Shown here: piece by piece, positions 1 to 12,146 of the stretch
How positions within the stretch are numbered: the first letter of the stretch is position 1
How the letters are laid out: each line of letters begins with the position of its first letter
DNA from: Erythrophleum ivorense
Taxonomy: Eukaryota; Streptophyta; Magnoliopsida; Fabales; Fabaceae
DNA: 64,000 nucleotides
Direction of reading: 5' to 3'
Assembly (NCBI GenBank): GCA_026724425.1
Contig: JAIUCV010000117.1
Coordinates: 963,501 to 1,027,500, forward strand
Translations under genes and position numbers: made by a program
The notes under the pieces: model-generated
What the model saw: the letters and a program-made list of their open reading frames with translations, nothing else
Database searches by the model: none
Told to the model about the DNA's origin: nothing

Positions 1-272
1 GATTAATTGTGCGCTATAAATCTATATTAATTCCTCCGTTCAATTATATACTTCGAAATATTTTTGTTTTGTTTTCAAAAACATTTATGCAAAATTCAAT
101 ACAATTTGGTGTGTTGTCATTATCAGGCACTGTTCCGTACTGTGTGCTATTTTTTGGATTCTATGTTATTATAATGACCAGAAAAATGATTGGTGCGCTG
201 GGTGAAGCAAAGTTTTGGTCATTGTTTTTCTGATTTAACTATAAAAAAATGATTTTTAAAAACACAGTAAAT

Positions 273-1130
273 GTGTTGGATTTAGATATCACCTTCTGAA
301 ATCCATCCCATCATTCCGACCTAGAAACTAAGACAAAGCCTATCTGATTTCATAAGGACAGCCTTCAAGCTCATCGAGTATCATCTTCCATGTGAAGATG
401 CAGCTGGATTGACGCAGATCGTAAATCAGTCGGGAAGTGCATCAGGACGTATGGACGGACTTGTAGCAGAGCTAAGTGGAGCTTAACGGAGCTAAAGGGG
501 AGTTGTTGAGCTGGATGCGAGCTTGTAGCGGATAAGGACGAATTCAGAAGAGGCGGTAGCTGAGCTGGATGAGGGATATTGCAGCTATCAACACAAAATG
601 AATATTTCCTATTCTTAGAGAAGAATAAGGAAGGAAATATTCCCTTGGAGATTTGGAGTGATCACCAAGGCCGAAACCTTGTAGGGTTTCTCAGCATGCC
701 TATTGAGGATAAATAGGATGCTCTGGCTGCTTGTAGGCGGCGTCACAAATATTGAGAGCTTTAGACTTTGGGCTTAGATCATCTTGTAAGAGAGCTAGGG
801 CAAAGGGGTTAAAGCTTGAGAGGTTCGAAGATCGTGGATAGATCTAAGAACATAGTGTTACTAGAGCAATCAGATCGTGGATAGATTGTGATTGTTGTAT
901 TCGTTTAAGCATACTTGTAAGTTAACTTAAAGAATTTCTAGTAATATATTTCTTTGTAAAGAAAACCCCGTCCCAGTTTGTGATCCACTACTGCATCAGT
1001 AGCCCTTGGTTTTTCACCATGCCCATAAAAGCTAACCGAGCTACTTCCAATAACAAAGTCGAATTCTAGCTCGAAGAAGGACCAGGTCTTCAAGTGTGAT
1101 TGCGTCAACATCACCCTATATGTCCAAACA
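273..1130. repeat. LTR-like repetitive segment (uncertain)
   Basis: No coding frame of note is present. The stretch begins with TGTTGG, carries GAGCT-rich sequence, a TATA-like AGGATAAATAGG near 709 and a strong inverted repeat at 600-642, which together resemble a plant LTR. No matching second LTR, primer-binding site or target duplication was found, so the class and borders are guesses. Confidence 0.3.
600..642. repeat. Inverted repeat (hairpin)
   Basis: GAATATTTCCTATTCTT is followed after a few bases by AAGAATA-aggA-AGGAAATATTC, giving a near-perfect stem with a small bulge. It lies inside the LTR-like segment and may be part of its U3/R structure. Confidence 0.55.
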
Positions 1131-1157
1131 ACAATATAATAGTAAACAATGTCAATA

Positions 1158-1263
1158 CAAAGACTGATATCATAAATCCTGGAAACCTTACTATACAGTT
1201 AAGTCCGGAACACTAACCGATAGCAGTCATCATGATTACCACTTCTTCTCCAATAGGATCTTC
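1158..1263 (-). pseudogene. Decayed fragment of the kanadaptin/FHA gene
   Basis: About 105 bases align base by base, with scattered changes and small gaps, to 7268-7371 inside the intact gene. That part spans the end of an intron and the start of the exon ending in a Glu run. Shared blocks include AAATCCTGGAAA and TCATGATTACC. The frame is not maintained. It is a small duplicated scrap of the neighbour about 6 kb away, probably carried by repeat activity. Confidence 0.6.
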
Positions 1264-1880
1264 GTGTGATGTCTTTTGAAGTCATCTTCTTCACCAAATC
1301 TTGTATTTGCTACTATCAGTTTAGTCTATTGTCAAGATTTGTATTTTCAGTAATATTGTGGGGTATTTTCTGTTGAATCTGAATTCAAACAGTATCACTC
1401 TGCTCATGATGTCCAATTTAGGGCAGCAGCCAAACAAGCCAATCTAAACTATACACAGATTTGTTTTTCCTCAGGCGCCACAGCTTTGTGTACTTGCAAA
1501 TTCTTGTAAATTCTTGCAATTGGGTATTTCCCTTTATTACTAAACTCTGGCTTCTCTCTTTCTCCTCCCTAAACTATAATTCTGATGGTTCTCACGATAT
1601 AGGAAACATCAAAACAGAAGATGAGACAACTGATAACAGCCTTTATGTATCAACTACTCAAGCCTACTATTTTCTATCACTGTAGCACTTAAGATGTCAA
1701 ACCAAATGGAAGCTTGTGCAAAGAGGAATGCAAAAATATGTTAAACTTCAAGTGAAATCGGGTTTTGGAAACGTTTATGATTCAAAGACAGTAACTTTAA
1801 TGCAAATACTACTTAACAGATATGTAAAAATGCAAACTTTGTAATATGAATGATAAAAGAAGATTCTTGGGTGAGTATCT
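1264..1880. other. Gene-free stretch
   Basis: Only short, unconvincing ORFs are present, for example a 74-codon frame at 1461-1685 with no recognisable domain. I see no clear terminal repeats. Confidence 0.4.
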
Positions 1881-3821
1881 TCGGTCAAGGCTACTTCTGC
1901 ACAAGAGATATGGATCTGGAGCAAGCAAAGTTCATGGTTTATGCAAAGGCTTAAGATAAACTAGCCACTCTCGTGGTCTAGTCGCTTTGCTGAGATAAAC
2001 ACAAAGCCAACTCTCGCTGGTGAGCTTAAAGCAGCAAGCTTTCTCAAGAACAAACCTTAAATCGTATGAGAAGTGTCCCAACAACCAATCTCTTAGGTTG
2101 GGAACAGTAATCTCTACAACTAGTGCACTAAGGCATTTTCGCAAACACCTCATAGGTGAGGAAAGCCTAGATACTCAGCTCTAAATGATCAGAAAATAGC
2201 TAAGGGGTTGAGAACCCTAGTGTAGAAAAAAGAACCAAGCAAGCAATAGAAGGGATCTACAAGTGCTAAAGGTTGAGCCTTTCCCTAATTCACCCTTGAA
2301 TCCTCAAAGATAACTACTCACTACTCATGTTGAAATCGCAAGAAAAGAAGAAGAGAAAGATTGAAATCATGCTTAAACAAGATTAACAACTTAGTATTAC
2401 TTCTTAAACTTAAAAGATTCAACAAAAGCCTTACAAAGATTCTCCAATAATAAAAAGTCATTTTTGGAGAGAGATATCGGTTACAAGGAAAAATAAAAGA
2501 TAACTTGCCTAAAACTAGGCCTTAAGAGTTTATATAGTAAGTGGGAAGGAGGCGCCTTGGTCAACGTTTCTGCTTTGACTTCGCTTGTCCACGGGTCTTG
2601 ACCAAACTCCTTGTTTCTTGTGATCAAGTCCTCTGCTCTGTGACCTTCTCTGAACGCCTCTTAACTCCAATCTGCTTCCTGCTTATCTCCGATCACCACC
2701 TCTGCACGTCTCCTCCGCTTACAACTCTTTTTACCTGCAAAACACACTCCAAATGCAACGGAAATGCAAAATGCTTTCCTAAGGACTAAATATTCCCAAG
2801 TGGATGAAACCTACACTAAGTGGCATGAAATGAGACTTAATTATACACAAAACTATGCAGAACAAGGTGCTAAATGCATGCAAATAATGAGTATATCAAC
2901 ACCCCCACACTTGCTCTTTACTTGCCCTCAAGCAAACAGAAAACAAATGGAGAGATGCCGACTTAAGCAAACTAATCAAGTGAAAGCCGAGAAGAGGGAT
3001 CAAATCAACAACCTAGTTTCAAGGTCTAAAGCGCAAGTGAGGTTCTCTACTTCAAAAAAATTAGCCGCACCTTTCAATTGCAATCAGTGATAACTAGCTC
3101 AACCTAAACATGCATTCAAATCCTCCACTCCTTTTAACATTCAATCAAAGCGTGTAACCATGGATCAAAGCTCATGCATGTCAAGAATGCTCATTTGGCT
3201 AAAAAAAAGATAGAGCGAGAATGATACAGATGCGCTCAAGTCAAACAGAAACAGGAAAAGGGTTCTCTCAAAACACTGTGGAAAATATTCGGCATAACGC
3301 TAAAGGCTAGGACCAACTGATGCATACAAGGACAAATGATCATCTACCCTTTGTATCTAGATTGGATCATAAACCCCAAATGAAGAACAACTCAAAGCCC
3401 TCCTATTTCTACCTTTTTTCCTCTGACTTTTTTTTTTACTCGCTTTCCCCAAAAGCTTTTGCTTGGTCAGCTAAGAGAGACTTTCTAAGGCTTTTATCAA
3501 AACTTTCGAGACTTGGTCTAAAATCTTTTACTTTTGCCCTAACCCATTTTTCTTCTCTCTCTCTCTTTTTTATATATATATATATATATATATGTATGCA
3601 ATTTTTAGAACATTTTACATGATTTTCTATATGATGCAAGTATGAGAATGCATAAGACTCAAGTGCTATTGACCCCTCCCCCACATTTATATCACATGGT
3701 CCCTTGTGTGATATAAATATGGAGTTGAGTTCAAAGCAATCAAACAAACTGAAATAAAATGCAATATGAGAATAAAAAGAAAAACGCATGCTATTCACAA
3801 GGTTGGACCTGTACCAAACTA
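1880..3821 (-). repeat. Noncoding part of a Ty3/gypsy-type remnant
   Basis: This long noncoding stretch contains a block near 2900-2945 (CACCCCCACACTTGCTCTTT and following) of the type I associate with LTR or 3' noncoding regions of Brassicaceae Ty3/gypsy elements. It adjoins a recognisable reverse transcriptase/RNase H scrap on the minus strand. Integrase and gag are absent, so the element is internally deleted. Borders are approximate. Confidence 0.4.
3570..3593. repeat. (TA)n microsatellite
   Basis: About 24 bases of perfect TA dinucleotides follow a CT-rich run. Confidence 0.9.
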
Positions 3822-4062
3822 TATTTCAGCAGAGTCGGATGAAATGAGTTCATCAAGAAGCTCTTTCTCTGTTGTAGCATACCGGGCTTGAGCATCGTTC
3901 AAAGTCCTGCTCGCGTAGTAGATGACATGCAACTTTTTGTCAATCCTCTGACCAAACACAGCCCCAACTGCATAGTCACTGACATCACACATTATCTCGA
4001 AAGGATGGTCCTAGTCTGGCGCTTGGACAATTGGAGCAGTAACCAGAGCTGCCTTGATCAAT
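3822..4062 (-). pseudogene. Ty3/gypsy RT-RNase H fragment with a stop codon
   Basis: The minus-strand frame reads through motifs characteristic of the junction between reverse transcriptase and RNase H in plant Ty3/gypsy (Athila/Tat-like) polyproteins: CDVSDYAVGAV, then a YYASRTLNDAQ block and a TTEKELL block. A TAG replaces the usual Trp just before the HPFEIMCD segment. Nothing upstream or downstream continues the polyprotein, so this is a truncated, inactive remnant. Confidence 0.8.
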
Positions 4063-5236
4063 CTACAACTTTTTGTTTTAATATTATATTTAATGATACA
4101 ATCTACAACAAAAAAATCTTACAACACTAAAACCTATAGCCACACTACTAAAACCAACCGCCTAAATTCTACAGCCAAAAATCAAAAGTTACAGCCACAA
4201 CCAATCAGACCCTAAAGTGATGTATGTTTCAAAAATAGAAAGAGATTAAAAAAAGAGTACATGATCCAATCTAGATTGTATCTAGATTAGCTCGTCAAGG
4301 ACTTACAGTATCATTTTCTAGGATATCGCATATCTCTTTAGCATCTACTAAAATGTGGCGTTTCCAAGGCTCTTGTCTTTGAATAGCTTTGTCTACCCAC
4401 TTGTTGTAGTAACTTGTGCATTACTATCTCCTCATTCCTAGATATATATGTATGAGAGATCTATTGGCGAGGGTTTTCAACCCATTCGGTTTTGTTTCCG
4501 TACATCGGATGGATCAACTTCGTAGAAGATCGGAATCACTGTGTTTTTGCAATTCAGTATCTCCACTTATTCATTCAAGCACCAAGCATACTTCTTTGAC
4601 AGAATTAAGTTTGAGATCCTCGATTCTCTACTCGCTCGTATGAGTTCCGGGGCGATGATTTGGCAAATGAGTGAGGAAGGTTTTACGGATGTCAGGTCCA
4701 TGGAAGCTCGGAAAGAAGAAGCCATGGAAAGAGAAGGTAGTGAGAGAAGCTTAAGCTCACGACTGTGTTTGGATAAGCTCTACGAAGCAAAATGAGGGAA
4801 AAATGGTAAAGCCTCATTGACTTTTGAGAGAGTCACTGACGTAAGCATTGCGTAGGCACCCCTTAATACATACTTGACTCGCAAGTAAATTAGCTTATAG
4901 AATTCTAATCTGCAAAAGAATGTAGCTATCGACGGTTAAATCATCCTCACTTTCTTTTAATATCTCAGTATGAAACATCGTCTACTTACATCATCAACAT
5001 CTTAACTTGAAACTAATTAACAAAATTTAGTAATTCGTTTTCATGGTTCTGCATCCTCTCAAATCGAATGATTCTTTGTAGTAAGCTTGTTTCTGTTTCT
5101 TGTAAACTTCACTCAGGGAAGCTCTGCGGTTTAGGGTATGAATTTGCAATTCGAAACAAAGCTTGGCCCATGGTTTGCTCTTCGATCTTTTTCCCTTGAA
5201 TCCCATGTTTTAGCTCTTGAGGCCTAATATCACCGA
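4063..5236. other. Gene-free stretch between repeats and the kanadaptin gene
   Basis: A frame at 4541-4795 (84 codons, charged C-terminal part) matches no family I know. The end of the stretch is the presumed 3' flank of the minus-strand kanadaptin gene. No terminal repeats or RNA genes were seen. Confidence 0.4.
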
Positions 5237-8200
5237 TCAATAACCCAAACGATCATTCAGAGACGTTCGTCCATCACCAGATTGTCCTGCACATTTACAG
5301 GTTTTACATCACTCATTTGCCATATTGCTCACTATCTAAAAACTGTAAACGCATAGTGTAAATCTAAACATCACTTTTATTTACTTACCTTCAGGAGGTA
5401 CCCATGATGAATCAAAATCTGTGCTTTCATCTAGAAATTCCGGTTTAGCAGGACCAAGAGCTTTTTTAGCCTTCTTCTTTTTCCTACTATGTCCACTTCC
5501 TTGCTTACCTCTTTCTTCCTTTTTACTGATTTCTTCGTCTTCTTCGTTTACATGACGTCCTACAGAATGTTTCAACAAAAGAGCAACAGCGTCTTGTGCC
5601 ATGACCTCTGCTTGCTTTTCCTTTGACTCTTCATCTTCTTCTTTGCTCTTGTCTACTTGCTTCCGTTTTCTTAATATCAATCCCGTTGCACCTTCAATCA
5701 TCGTCTTCCTATCTTTATAGTCAACAAACCCATCAGCATCATCTGTGCTATCAGTCGTCGTCGCAGCAGCGACAGTCGCAGGTTTTTTCTCTTCCACTGT
5801 TTCTTTATTTGCAGCGGAACCGAGCCATTGGGGTTTGAACGGAACAAACACAGTGGTCTTCTTCTCTTCAGCTGTTTCGCTTGCTTTCATTTCAACTTCA
5901 GCCTCACTGTTTGACTCCACTAGATCTTTCCCCGTCTCTTTCTCTACATTCTCATCAGGATTAGCTGGTTTTGAAAGTAGACTCTTCTTCATTTCTACAT
6001 GAGGTTTTTCAACTATCTTAATCTTTGGCTCCTGTGACTTCAACACCCTTTTCTTAACCTCTTCTCCGCTCGGGTCAGCAATCTTTAAAAGGTACAGTAT
6101 CCTATCCAATTCTGACTGAAGAGCAGATAACTCTTGCTGGATCTGGGCAGTTTTATCTTGCACTGACACCAATAAAAAGAAGACCACCTTAGATCATTCC
6201 TTGAAGTAAACTTGATTAATTGAAAGGATAAAAGAACGAAATTGTAGAATTACCAAGTGTAGTAGAAAGCCCGGTCATATATGCGTCAAGGGAGTCTCCT
6301 GATTCGACCTCTGCGACAGTCTCTGTCTCCATCTTATTCTTCTCTGCCAAAAGCTGTTCATTCTTTTCTACTATATCTTTCAAGACTTTGTCTCTCTTTT
6401 CTAGAAGAGAGTCCACAGTTTCTACAGTTTGGCTTTCGCTGCCTTTCTGTATTGACGGTTTCTTCTTGGTCCGATCATAAAAGTCATCATCATCACTGAA
6501 AAAGAACACAACATCCCTTGTGAAAAACAGAACACAATGGACGCAGGCTAAACTTTCACATGAACACAATGGATATAGAGATTGAACAAGTGAAGTACCT
6601 TGAAAAGTCTTCCTCTTCTTCTGCAATTCCTTTCTTCTTACCTATAGGTTTTCTCCCTGTTTTCGCACCCAAACTTTCTCGGATGCTGTCATTCAGTGTC
6701 TCCTCCAAGCTCTCAAGTTCTTCCAAAAGCTATCAAACATATCATGGAAATGGAAAGTCTAATCAGATATATGTACCAGCCATGATCGAAAAGGACTAGA
6801 CGCCAAACAAAGAATTTTGTAACCATAATCGAATATTGTCTTATGGACCCAGTAACCACTTCAGATTAACATAAAAGTTACCTCGGCTGTTCTCTGCTCA
6901 TTTCTGGCGATCTGCGTTTGTTGTCCTTGTGTCAATCCACCCTGAGAAATGTCTTTAGCTCGAATGGCAGATACTTCTTTACTCATATGGCCAATCTACA
7001 TAGAAGCAAACATGCATATAAAGATGAAGAAAAGTGGGACTAGCCTATAAATAAGTAAAATGTAACAGTCGAAATTAAATTAGATACTAAAGGGTGAAAC
7101 AAGCAGATTAAAAAGACAAACATAAAGACTAACCTTCTCCAACCGTTTCAATACTTTCTCTTTAGTTTTTTCTTGCTTTGGTGTGAGTTCTCCTGTATAT
7201 GTTTGCCACGTGATTTCTTCAACATCCTCCTTCAAGTCCAAAGAGTGGAAGAAACAAAGTCAGTCAGAAAGACTGATTTCACAAATCCTGGAAATCAAAT
7301 ACACTTTAAGTCTGCAACATTAAGAGTTAAATTAGTCATGATTACCTCTTCTTCTTCAATAGCATCTTCCCCCATGCCCCATGACACACCATCAGCCATG
7401 GATGCTTGCTGTCTTGCTCTCCGAAGTGACGCTTCTCGTTCCGACAATTCTAGTCTCTGCTTTGCTTCTCTGTACAATTGCAAGTCTTTCTCCTAAAAAA
7501 TCAATACCAAAAGCAAATAAAATGGACATCAATAACCGAGGCCAGATGCTAAAAGAGTCAACAGGAGACAAAAGTAACAAAGTTTCTCCAAAATGCTTTA
7601 GTTTTTTTCTTTCTCTGATAACAGTATTAGGCATTGCGCGTAGGAACATATAAACTTGCTTAGACAGAGTAGTTCCAACTGAATTAAATCTTCAAAAACA
7701 CACATGGGAACTTATATGAAAGATCAACCCAACAATCAAAGACAAAAATATATACTAGACGAAGAGGTAAATTATGCAAAGTGAAATGTTTATCTTACAG
7801 GTGGCATTAAGTCCGAGGGTCCTTGGAAAATGTACAGTCGAGTCGAACTGCATAAGAAGAAATAAAGAACAAGATCATGAAAATCAAAGCAAACACTGAC
7901 AAAGGTAATGATCATGAACATAACAGAAAAGATTGACTCACCCGCCAAACCGAATAACATCACCAACATTCAAATCCACAAAAACCCTTTTGTCCACCTT
8001 CAACAATCACAACACATTGTTAGAACAATACCATAAGTCGATTAATCAAAAGCTTGATCAAGAAAATGAACATTATGAAAGCCACAAATAAAAACCTTAG
8101 TCTTATTAACTATCGTTCCATGAGTGCTTCCAAGATCGAATAGATATGCAACTCCACTTCTCTTGTACTGAATCACTGAAAAATCACAACAAAAACAGAA

Positions 8201-8818
8201 ATTAAAACTCCGTAATCCAAATTTGAAAGCTTTAACACTCTTGAGATCAGCTATAAGATAATCACCTGCATGAAACCTTGAAATCGAAGGGTGCTCGAGA
8301 GAAAAATCACACATACTGTCACGACCAAACAAGTAAGCTCCTTTCTCATAGCTGCAAATAGCAAAATCAAATTGAGAATGTTTTAGCGCCTCTCCAGCGA
8401 AATCAAATTGCTAAATCCTAAGAAGATACTAGATTCAATAGAGAGCTTACACATCAAATTGGTCAACAATGGCGCCTTCCTTGAGGACTTCAAGCTGAAA
8501 TTTGTGGCACGGAGGTCCACTCCACTCTGGAATAGTGTACGGGACGGGGCTCTGCTTCACGGCTCGGACACTGGGTGGCTTATCAGCGTCTACAGCGACG
8601 GAATCGTCCTTGGATTCTTCAATTAGCTCGGGGTTTACTACTTCCTTCGACTCGAGATCAGGTGTGTTAGGGTTTCTCGGAGGCGGAGGGTTCATCGAAG
8701 AGACTTCGGATAGGGCGGAGGATTCCTTGCTATCCGAAACCGATTGTGTATTAGGTAAAGGCTCTGGATCACGGGTTGGGTTTCGCGGCGGAGGAGGATC
8801 CATCGCCGATGTAGTCAT
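5237..8818 (-). CDS. FHA-domain kanadaptin-like protein
   Basis: Twelve exons join in frame to 730 residues: 5237..5286, 5389..6162, 6254..6495, 6599..6729, 6882..6995, 7134..7229, 7346..7492, 7799..7847, 7942..7997, 8096..8175, 8266..8351 and 8451..8818. Order: a Pro-rich N-terminus with a duplicated PPPPRNP motif, then an FHA domain from about residue 120 showing FGRDSMCDF, HPSISRFHA and LGSTHGTIVN, then long Lys/Glu coiled-coil regions, a DDDDFYDRT segment and a C-terminus ending RTSLNDRLGY. FHA domains bind phosphothreonine peptides. This is the SLC4A1AP/kanadaptin family, probably nuclear. I recall the orthologue as At5g38840. All introns are short and GT..AG, with no lesion seen. Confidence 0.9.
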
Positions 8819-9701
8819 GGTTTCAGATGAGAGAATTCAGAAACTTGGCCAAAGAATGATAGATCAATGAGGCGGCAAGTGTAACTCGGGTCGGTTTTGG
8901 TTTCGGGTTCGGGTCCGGGTGTGGAATCGTGTATGGGCCGTTTACTCTTTGCCGCTTTGGGCTCTACTCCTAATCGGATTAAGCTAATAATCCTCAGATA
9001 GAGTTGTTACATATTTCATTTTCACTTAATTGCATATCATCTTTATTGCCTGTGTGAGCCAATTCATCTTTATTGCATATCGACTGTTCTTTCATACCCT
9101 ACACTTTTGTGTTTAATCTATGTATATCCGCAAAAACTCCCAAGTTTGAGTTTTCGTATCAAAAACTTCCATCCAATTGTTGAGATTTTTGCAGCCTCTT
9201 GTTACATATATTTTCTCATCAAAGACGCAAAACAAATTGGCTCACACAATTGTGAGAACCACAATCCATAACCATAACGCTAGATGAAGCATTCTTACTC
9301 CAATGGTTTTGTAAATCGCCAATAGCATTAGATATTAGGATTAACCACTACAAAATTTGACCATGATCGATCCATATGGGAAATTAGGGGATGAAATTTG
9401 GTTTTCGACAGTGCGAACCAACATTGTGGGTAAAAGTTGGTACAAAGTTGTAGGCACACACACACGTAAAGACAACTCTTGGTGTGGCTTAAAATGGTTC
9501 GGGTCTGGTAAAGCTCCGTTGAAACAAGGAGAAAACTAAATATGTTGTAGACTAAAGAGAGAACAGGATATCAAATGTCGTTAGTTCAACTCGAAAAGTA
9601 TTTAAAGGAAAATCCTAAAGGTCTCTAGGTCAAGTGGTGCTTGGGACGGGACCATATAAAATGCTCTAGTTCCGGACCTAATGTATGTACGGGAAGGACG
9701 C
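8819..9701. other. Intergenic, no gene recognised
   Basis: The first part is the presumed promoter of the minus-strand kanadaptin gene. The remainder includes a 60-codon frame at 9357-9539 that I do not recognise and consider chance or a repeat remnant. Confidence 0.4.
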
Positions 9702-9980
9702 TGTTGAGTAAGCTTCGAGACTTGCCACCTACGGAATCCATAAACAAGATGGTTTAGGATAAGAAAGGTTTAATGTAATCTTATTGGAGTTAGGAGTTTT
9801 CTAATTCTATTAGGAATAGGACTAACAAAGTTGTGTTAGCTCTATACATATCATTGTCGAGTTATGGCATAGATATTAAGCTAAGAGCAAAGTGTTTAGT
9901 TTTGAGTTATTTTCTAAACATCAGTAAAGAGAGTTATTCTTTAAAGGAGTGTTTTTGTTCTTAAGAAACTTTAGACGCAT
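9702..9980 (+). repeat. Possible solo copia-type LTR
   Basis: The segment starts TGTTGAGTAAGC. It contains the type of U3/R sequence common in small plant LTRs (a TCTAATTCTATTAGGAATAGG motif, a TATA-like CTATACATATC and a T-rich end). No partner LTR or clear target duplication was found, so this is a tentative call. Confidence 0.3.
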
Positions 9981-10359
9981 CAAAATTGTCATTCGTCGTC
10001 TTCTTATAAAAGGTAGCTCTTCTCCATTCATGGTTGTCGTATTTCACGTTAACGGTAGCTGTAGATATGCGCATTTTCTCTCTTAGGGTTTAAGGTAGCT
10101 TTTCACGTAAGAAACTCCTTTTTTGCATAGCTATTTTATGTCTCCACCAATCGCACATAAGGTCTTTTTTTTTTTTTTTTTTTGTTCTTGCGCTTGTTCT
10201 AGTTTACTTGTCGAATTTTTTTTAATCAAAAAACCTAGTAGTATATATGAGAAGAACAACAAACAACACGGAAAACAAAGTTTATAACGAAAGTTGGAAA
10301 CTATCAAAAATTATATGTAGATATATGTATAGGCATATGACTGAAGTAGCATAGATATT

Positions 10360-10872
10360 TCAATCACCAGATAAATACATAGAGTAGAGAGAAGAAAAAG
10401 ACACAGAAATGCAGAAAACAAACACGAAAAACTTAACAACACAATTAGAAACAAACACAAAAGGAGAGACGGCGAAGCTGGCTTGATCATTGTTCTTGAG
10501 CCTCTTGACCATCTGGTTAAGCTGGTGGTTCCTGTCGACGAGATTTGTGACGGAGTAAAGAAGCCAGTAGAAAACGAGAGCAGACGCGACGAGTAGACCG
10601 TTACGCTGAGAATTCATGTTAGATTTCTGGTGACGGAGGTGCTCGAAAGGAGTACATGAATCGTCGCAAGAAGGTCGAGTCTCGTACTTCCAGTAGATAT
10701 CCATAAGGAGGAAGAAACAGAAAGGGGTGATCGTGATAAACGGTTTCAAGAGACAACGTGCGACGGCGATCAATCCCTTGCGGAGAAAGTTAGGTAAAGG
10801 TATCGTCAAGAGGATAACCATAATCACTTCAACCGCCGTTGCGCACCCTAAGACAGACCAAAAGAGAGCCAT
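10360..10872 (-). CDS. BAP31-like ER membrane protein
   Basis: A single exon of 170 codons starts at ATG 10872. The first 130 or so residues look like the plant B-cell-receptor-associated protein 31-like family: hydrophobic segments near residues 5-25 and 40-57, the family-style LMDIYWKYE turn, a CDDSC loop, then AQRN-like NSQRNGLLVASALVFYW and a charged end. Family members are about 130 residues and sit in the ER membrane. Here the frame continues about 40 hydrophobic residues beyond the usual end (from NDQASF), so the true end may be an unseen splice site or the tail may be aberrant. I do not recall such a gene at this place in A. thaliana; it may be a transposed copy. Confidence 0.6.
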   Translation of the reverse strand: MALFWSVLGCATAVEVIMVILLTIPLPNFLRKGLIAVARCLLKPFITITPFCFFLLMDIYWKYETRPSCDDSCTPFEHLRHQKSNMNSQRNGLLVASALVFYWLLYSVTNLVDRNHQLNQMVKRLKNNDQASFAVSPFVFVSNCVVKFFVFVFCISVSFSSLYSMYLSGD

Positions 10873-11275
10873 TGTTTTCCACCGGAAGATTTACGAATCT
10901 AGCTAGAATGATAGATATAAGATTGAAGATCAATTTCCGTCGTAAACTATTATAGCAATTATTATCATTCCTAATATCGTTTGGAAATCTCACGTGTATA
11001 TATGTAAAAAGAACTATTCCTTTTTGAAAAAGAACGAAAACAACGATGTGGAAAAATGAAAATAATTTGTATGCATATACATGTATTTTACTCATATACA
11101 TGTATTTTACTCCCTTTTTCTCTTCTTTGAAAAAGAAAAAGGAACTTACACAAAACATTTTTAGCAAAAAAAAAAAAAAAAAAAACTTACACAAAGGATA
11201 TGTATTCGGTGAATATGGCTATTGGCTTAGCTAGAACACATTTCTTCAAAGATGATGTACCGCTTTGGACTTCAT

Positions 11276-12146
11276 GGGGTTGAATTGAACTTAATATTTT
11301 AAGTGATTCAAAGTGATTTGTATTAAAATTACAAATTATTCAAATGTTAATTTTAAAATCCAGTGTTATTAAACTTGTAATTTTAAAATGTACTTTCAAA
11401 TCAAGTTTTATTGAAGATATTTTAAATAGTAGATTTTAAGTAATTTTAGAGTCATTTGGTGGGGTTTTTTTGTTAAAAACATGATAATACTTTAACTAAA
11501 ATTAGGCCTGGGCATAAAAACCGGAACCGAAAAATCCGAACCGAACCGAACCAAAAAACGCGAACCGATCCGAACTGAAATTGACACAAAAACCGAATAG
11601 TTTTTAAACTTCTAAACCCAAAAAACCGAAACCGAACCCGAACCGAACCGAAAACCAAATGGATAACCAAAATATAATTATATACGAAAATTATTAGTTA
11701 TATTTATATTTAAAATAACCAAAATATGTAAAAAGTATAATTTTACTGAATATATTAGTTATATTTAGAGTAAAATAATCAAAATATTTGAAATATCCTA
11801 ATTTTTTTAGTAATATTTGTTAAATTCAATTCTTTTGCAAATTTAATTCGATTTTATTTAAATTATTTTATTTTTTAGCCGATATTTAAATACCCAAAAC
11901 CGATCCCAAACCGGACAAAAACGAACCGAACCCGAACCGAAAATGAAAAATAACCGAACGGTTTCTACAACTCTAAAACCGAAATATCAAAAACTCAAAA
12001 AATCGATCCGAATCCGAACCGAAAACCGAATGCCCACGCCTAACTAAAATCATAAGAATTTTTCCAGTTCACCCAAAAGCACCTAAAAATTTACTAAAAA
12101 ACAAATCACCTAAAATAACTTGAAAACTTAAGTTCAATACACCCCC
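11276..12146. mobile_element. Harbinger-type MITE, interrupted
   Basis: The left end reads GGGGTTGAATTGAACTT and the right end TTAAGTTCAATACACCCCC, an imperfect inverted repeat of the same family as the ends at 13.8 and 20.05 kb. The interior carries the family's repeated GTGATTT/AAATCAC style sequence. A 540-bp hAT-like element splits it; without that insert the MITE is about 320 bp. Confidence 0.65.
11503..12042. mobile_element. hAT-like nonautonomous element (540 bp)
   Basis: The ends are TAGGCCTGGGCAT and, inverted, TAGGCGTGGGCAT (12 of 13 identical). An exact 8-bp duplication ACTAAAAT flanks both sides (11495-11502 and 12043-12050), as expected for hAT insertion. The interior is rich in CCGAACCGAA-type repeats at both arms and AT-rich in the middle. 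It has no ORF for a transposase. Confidence 0.8.

Noticed and set aside
831..850. GGTTCGAAGATCG as a possible tRNA T-arm
   Set aside because: No A-box or acceptor stem at tRNA distance; no tRNA gene could be supported anywhere in the window.
3570..3593. Short repeat run that might be read as an array
   Set aside because: Simple TA microsatellite; no CRISPR-like spacing, and the organism is a plant.
5623..6002. Plus-strand ORFs of 71 and 85 codons
   Set aside because: Antisense shadows of the Lys/Glu-rich kanadaptin exon.
10829..11194. 121-codon Phe-rich minus-strand ORF
   Set aside because: Made by poly-T/poly-A tracts in the BAP31-like upstream region; no domain, and the composition is noise-like.
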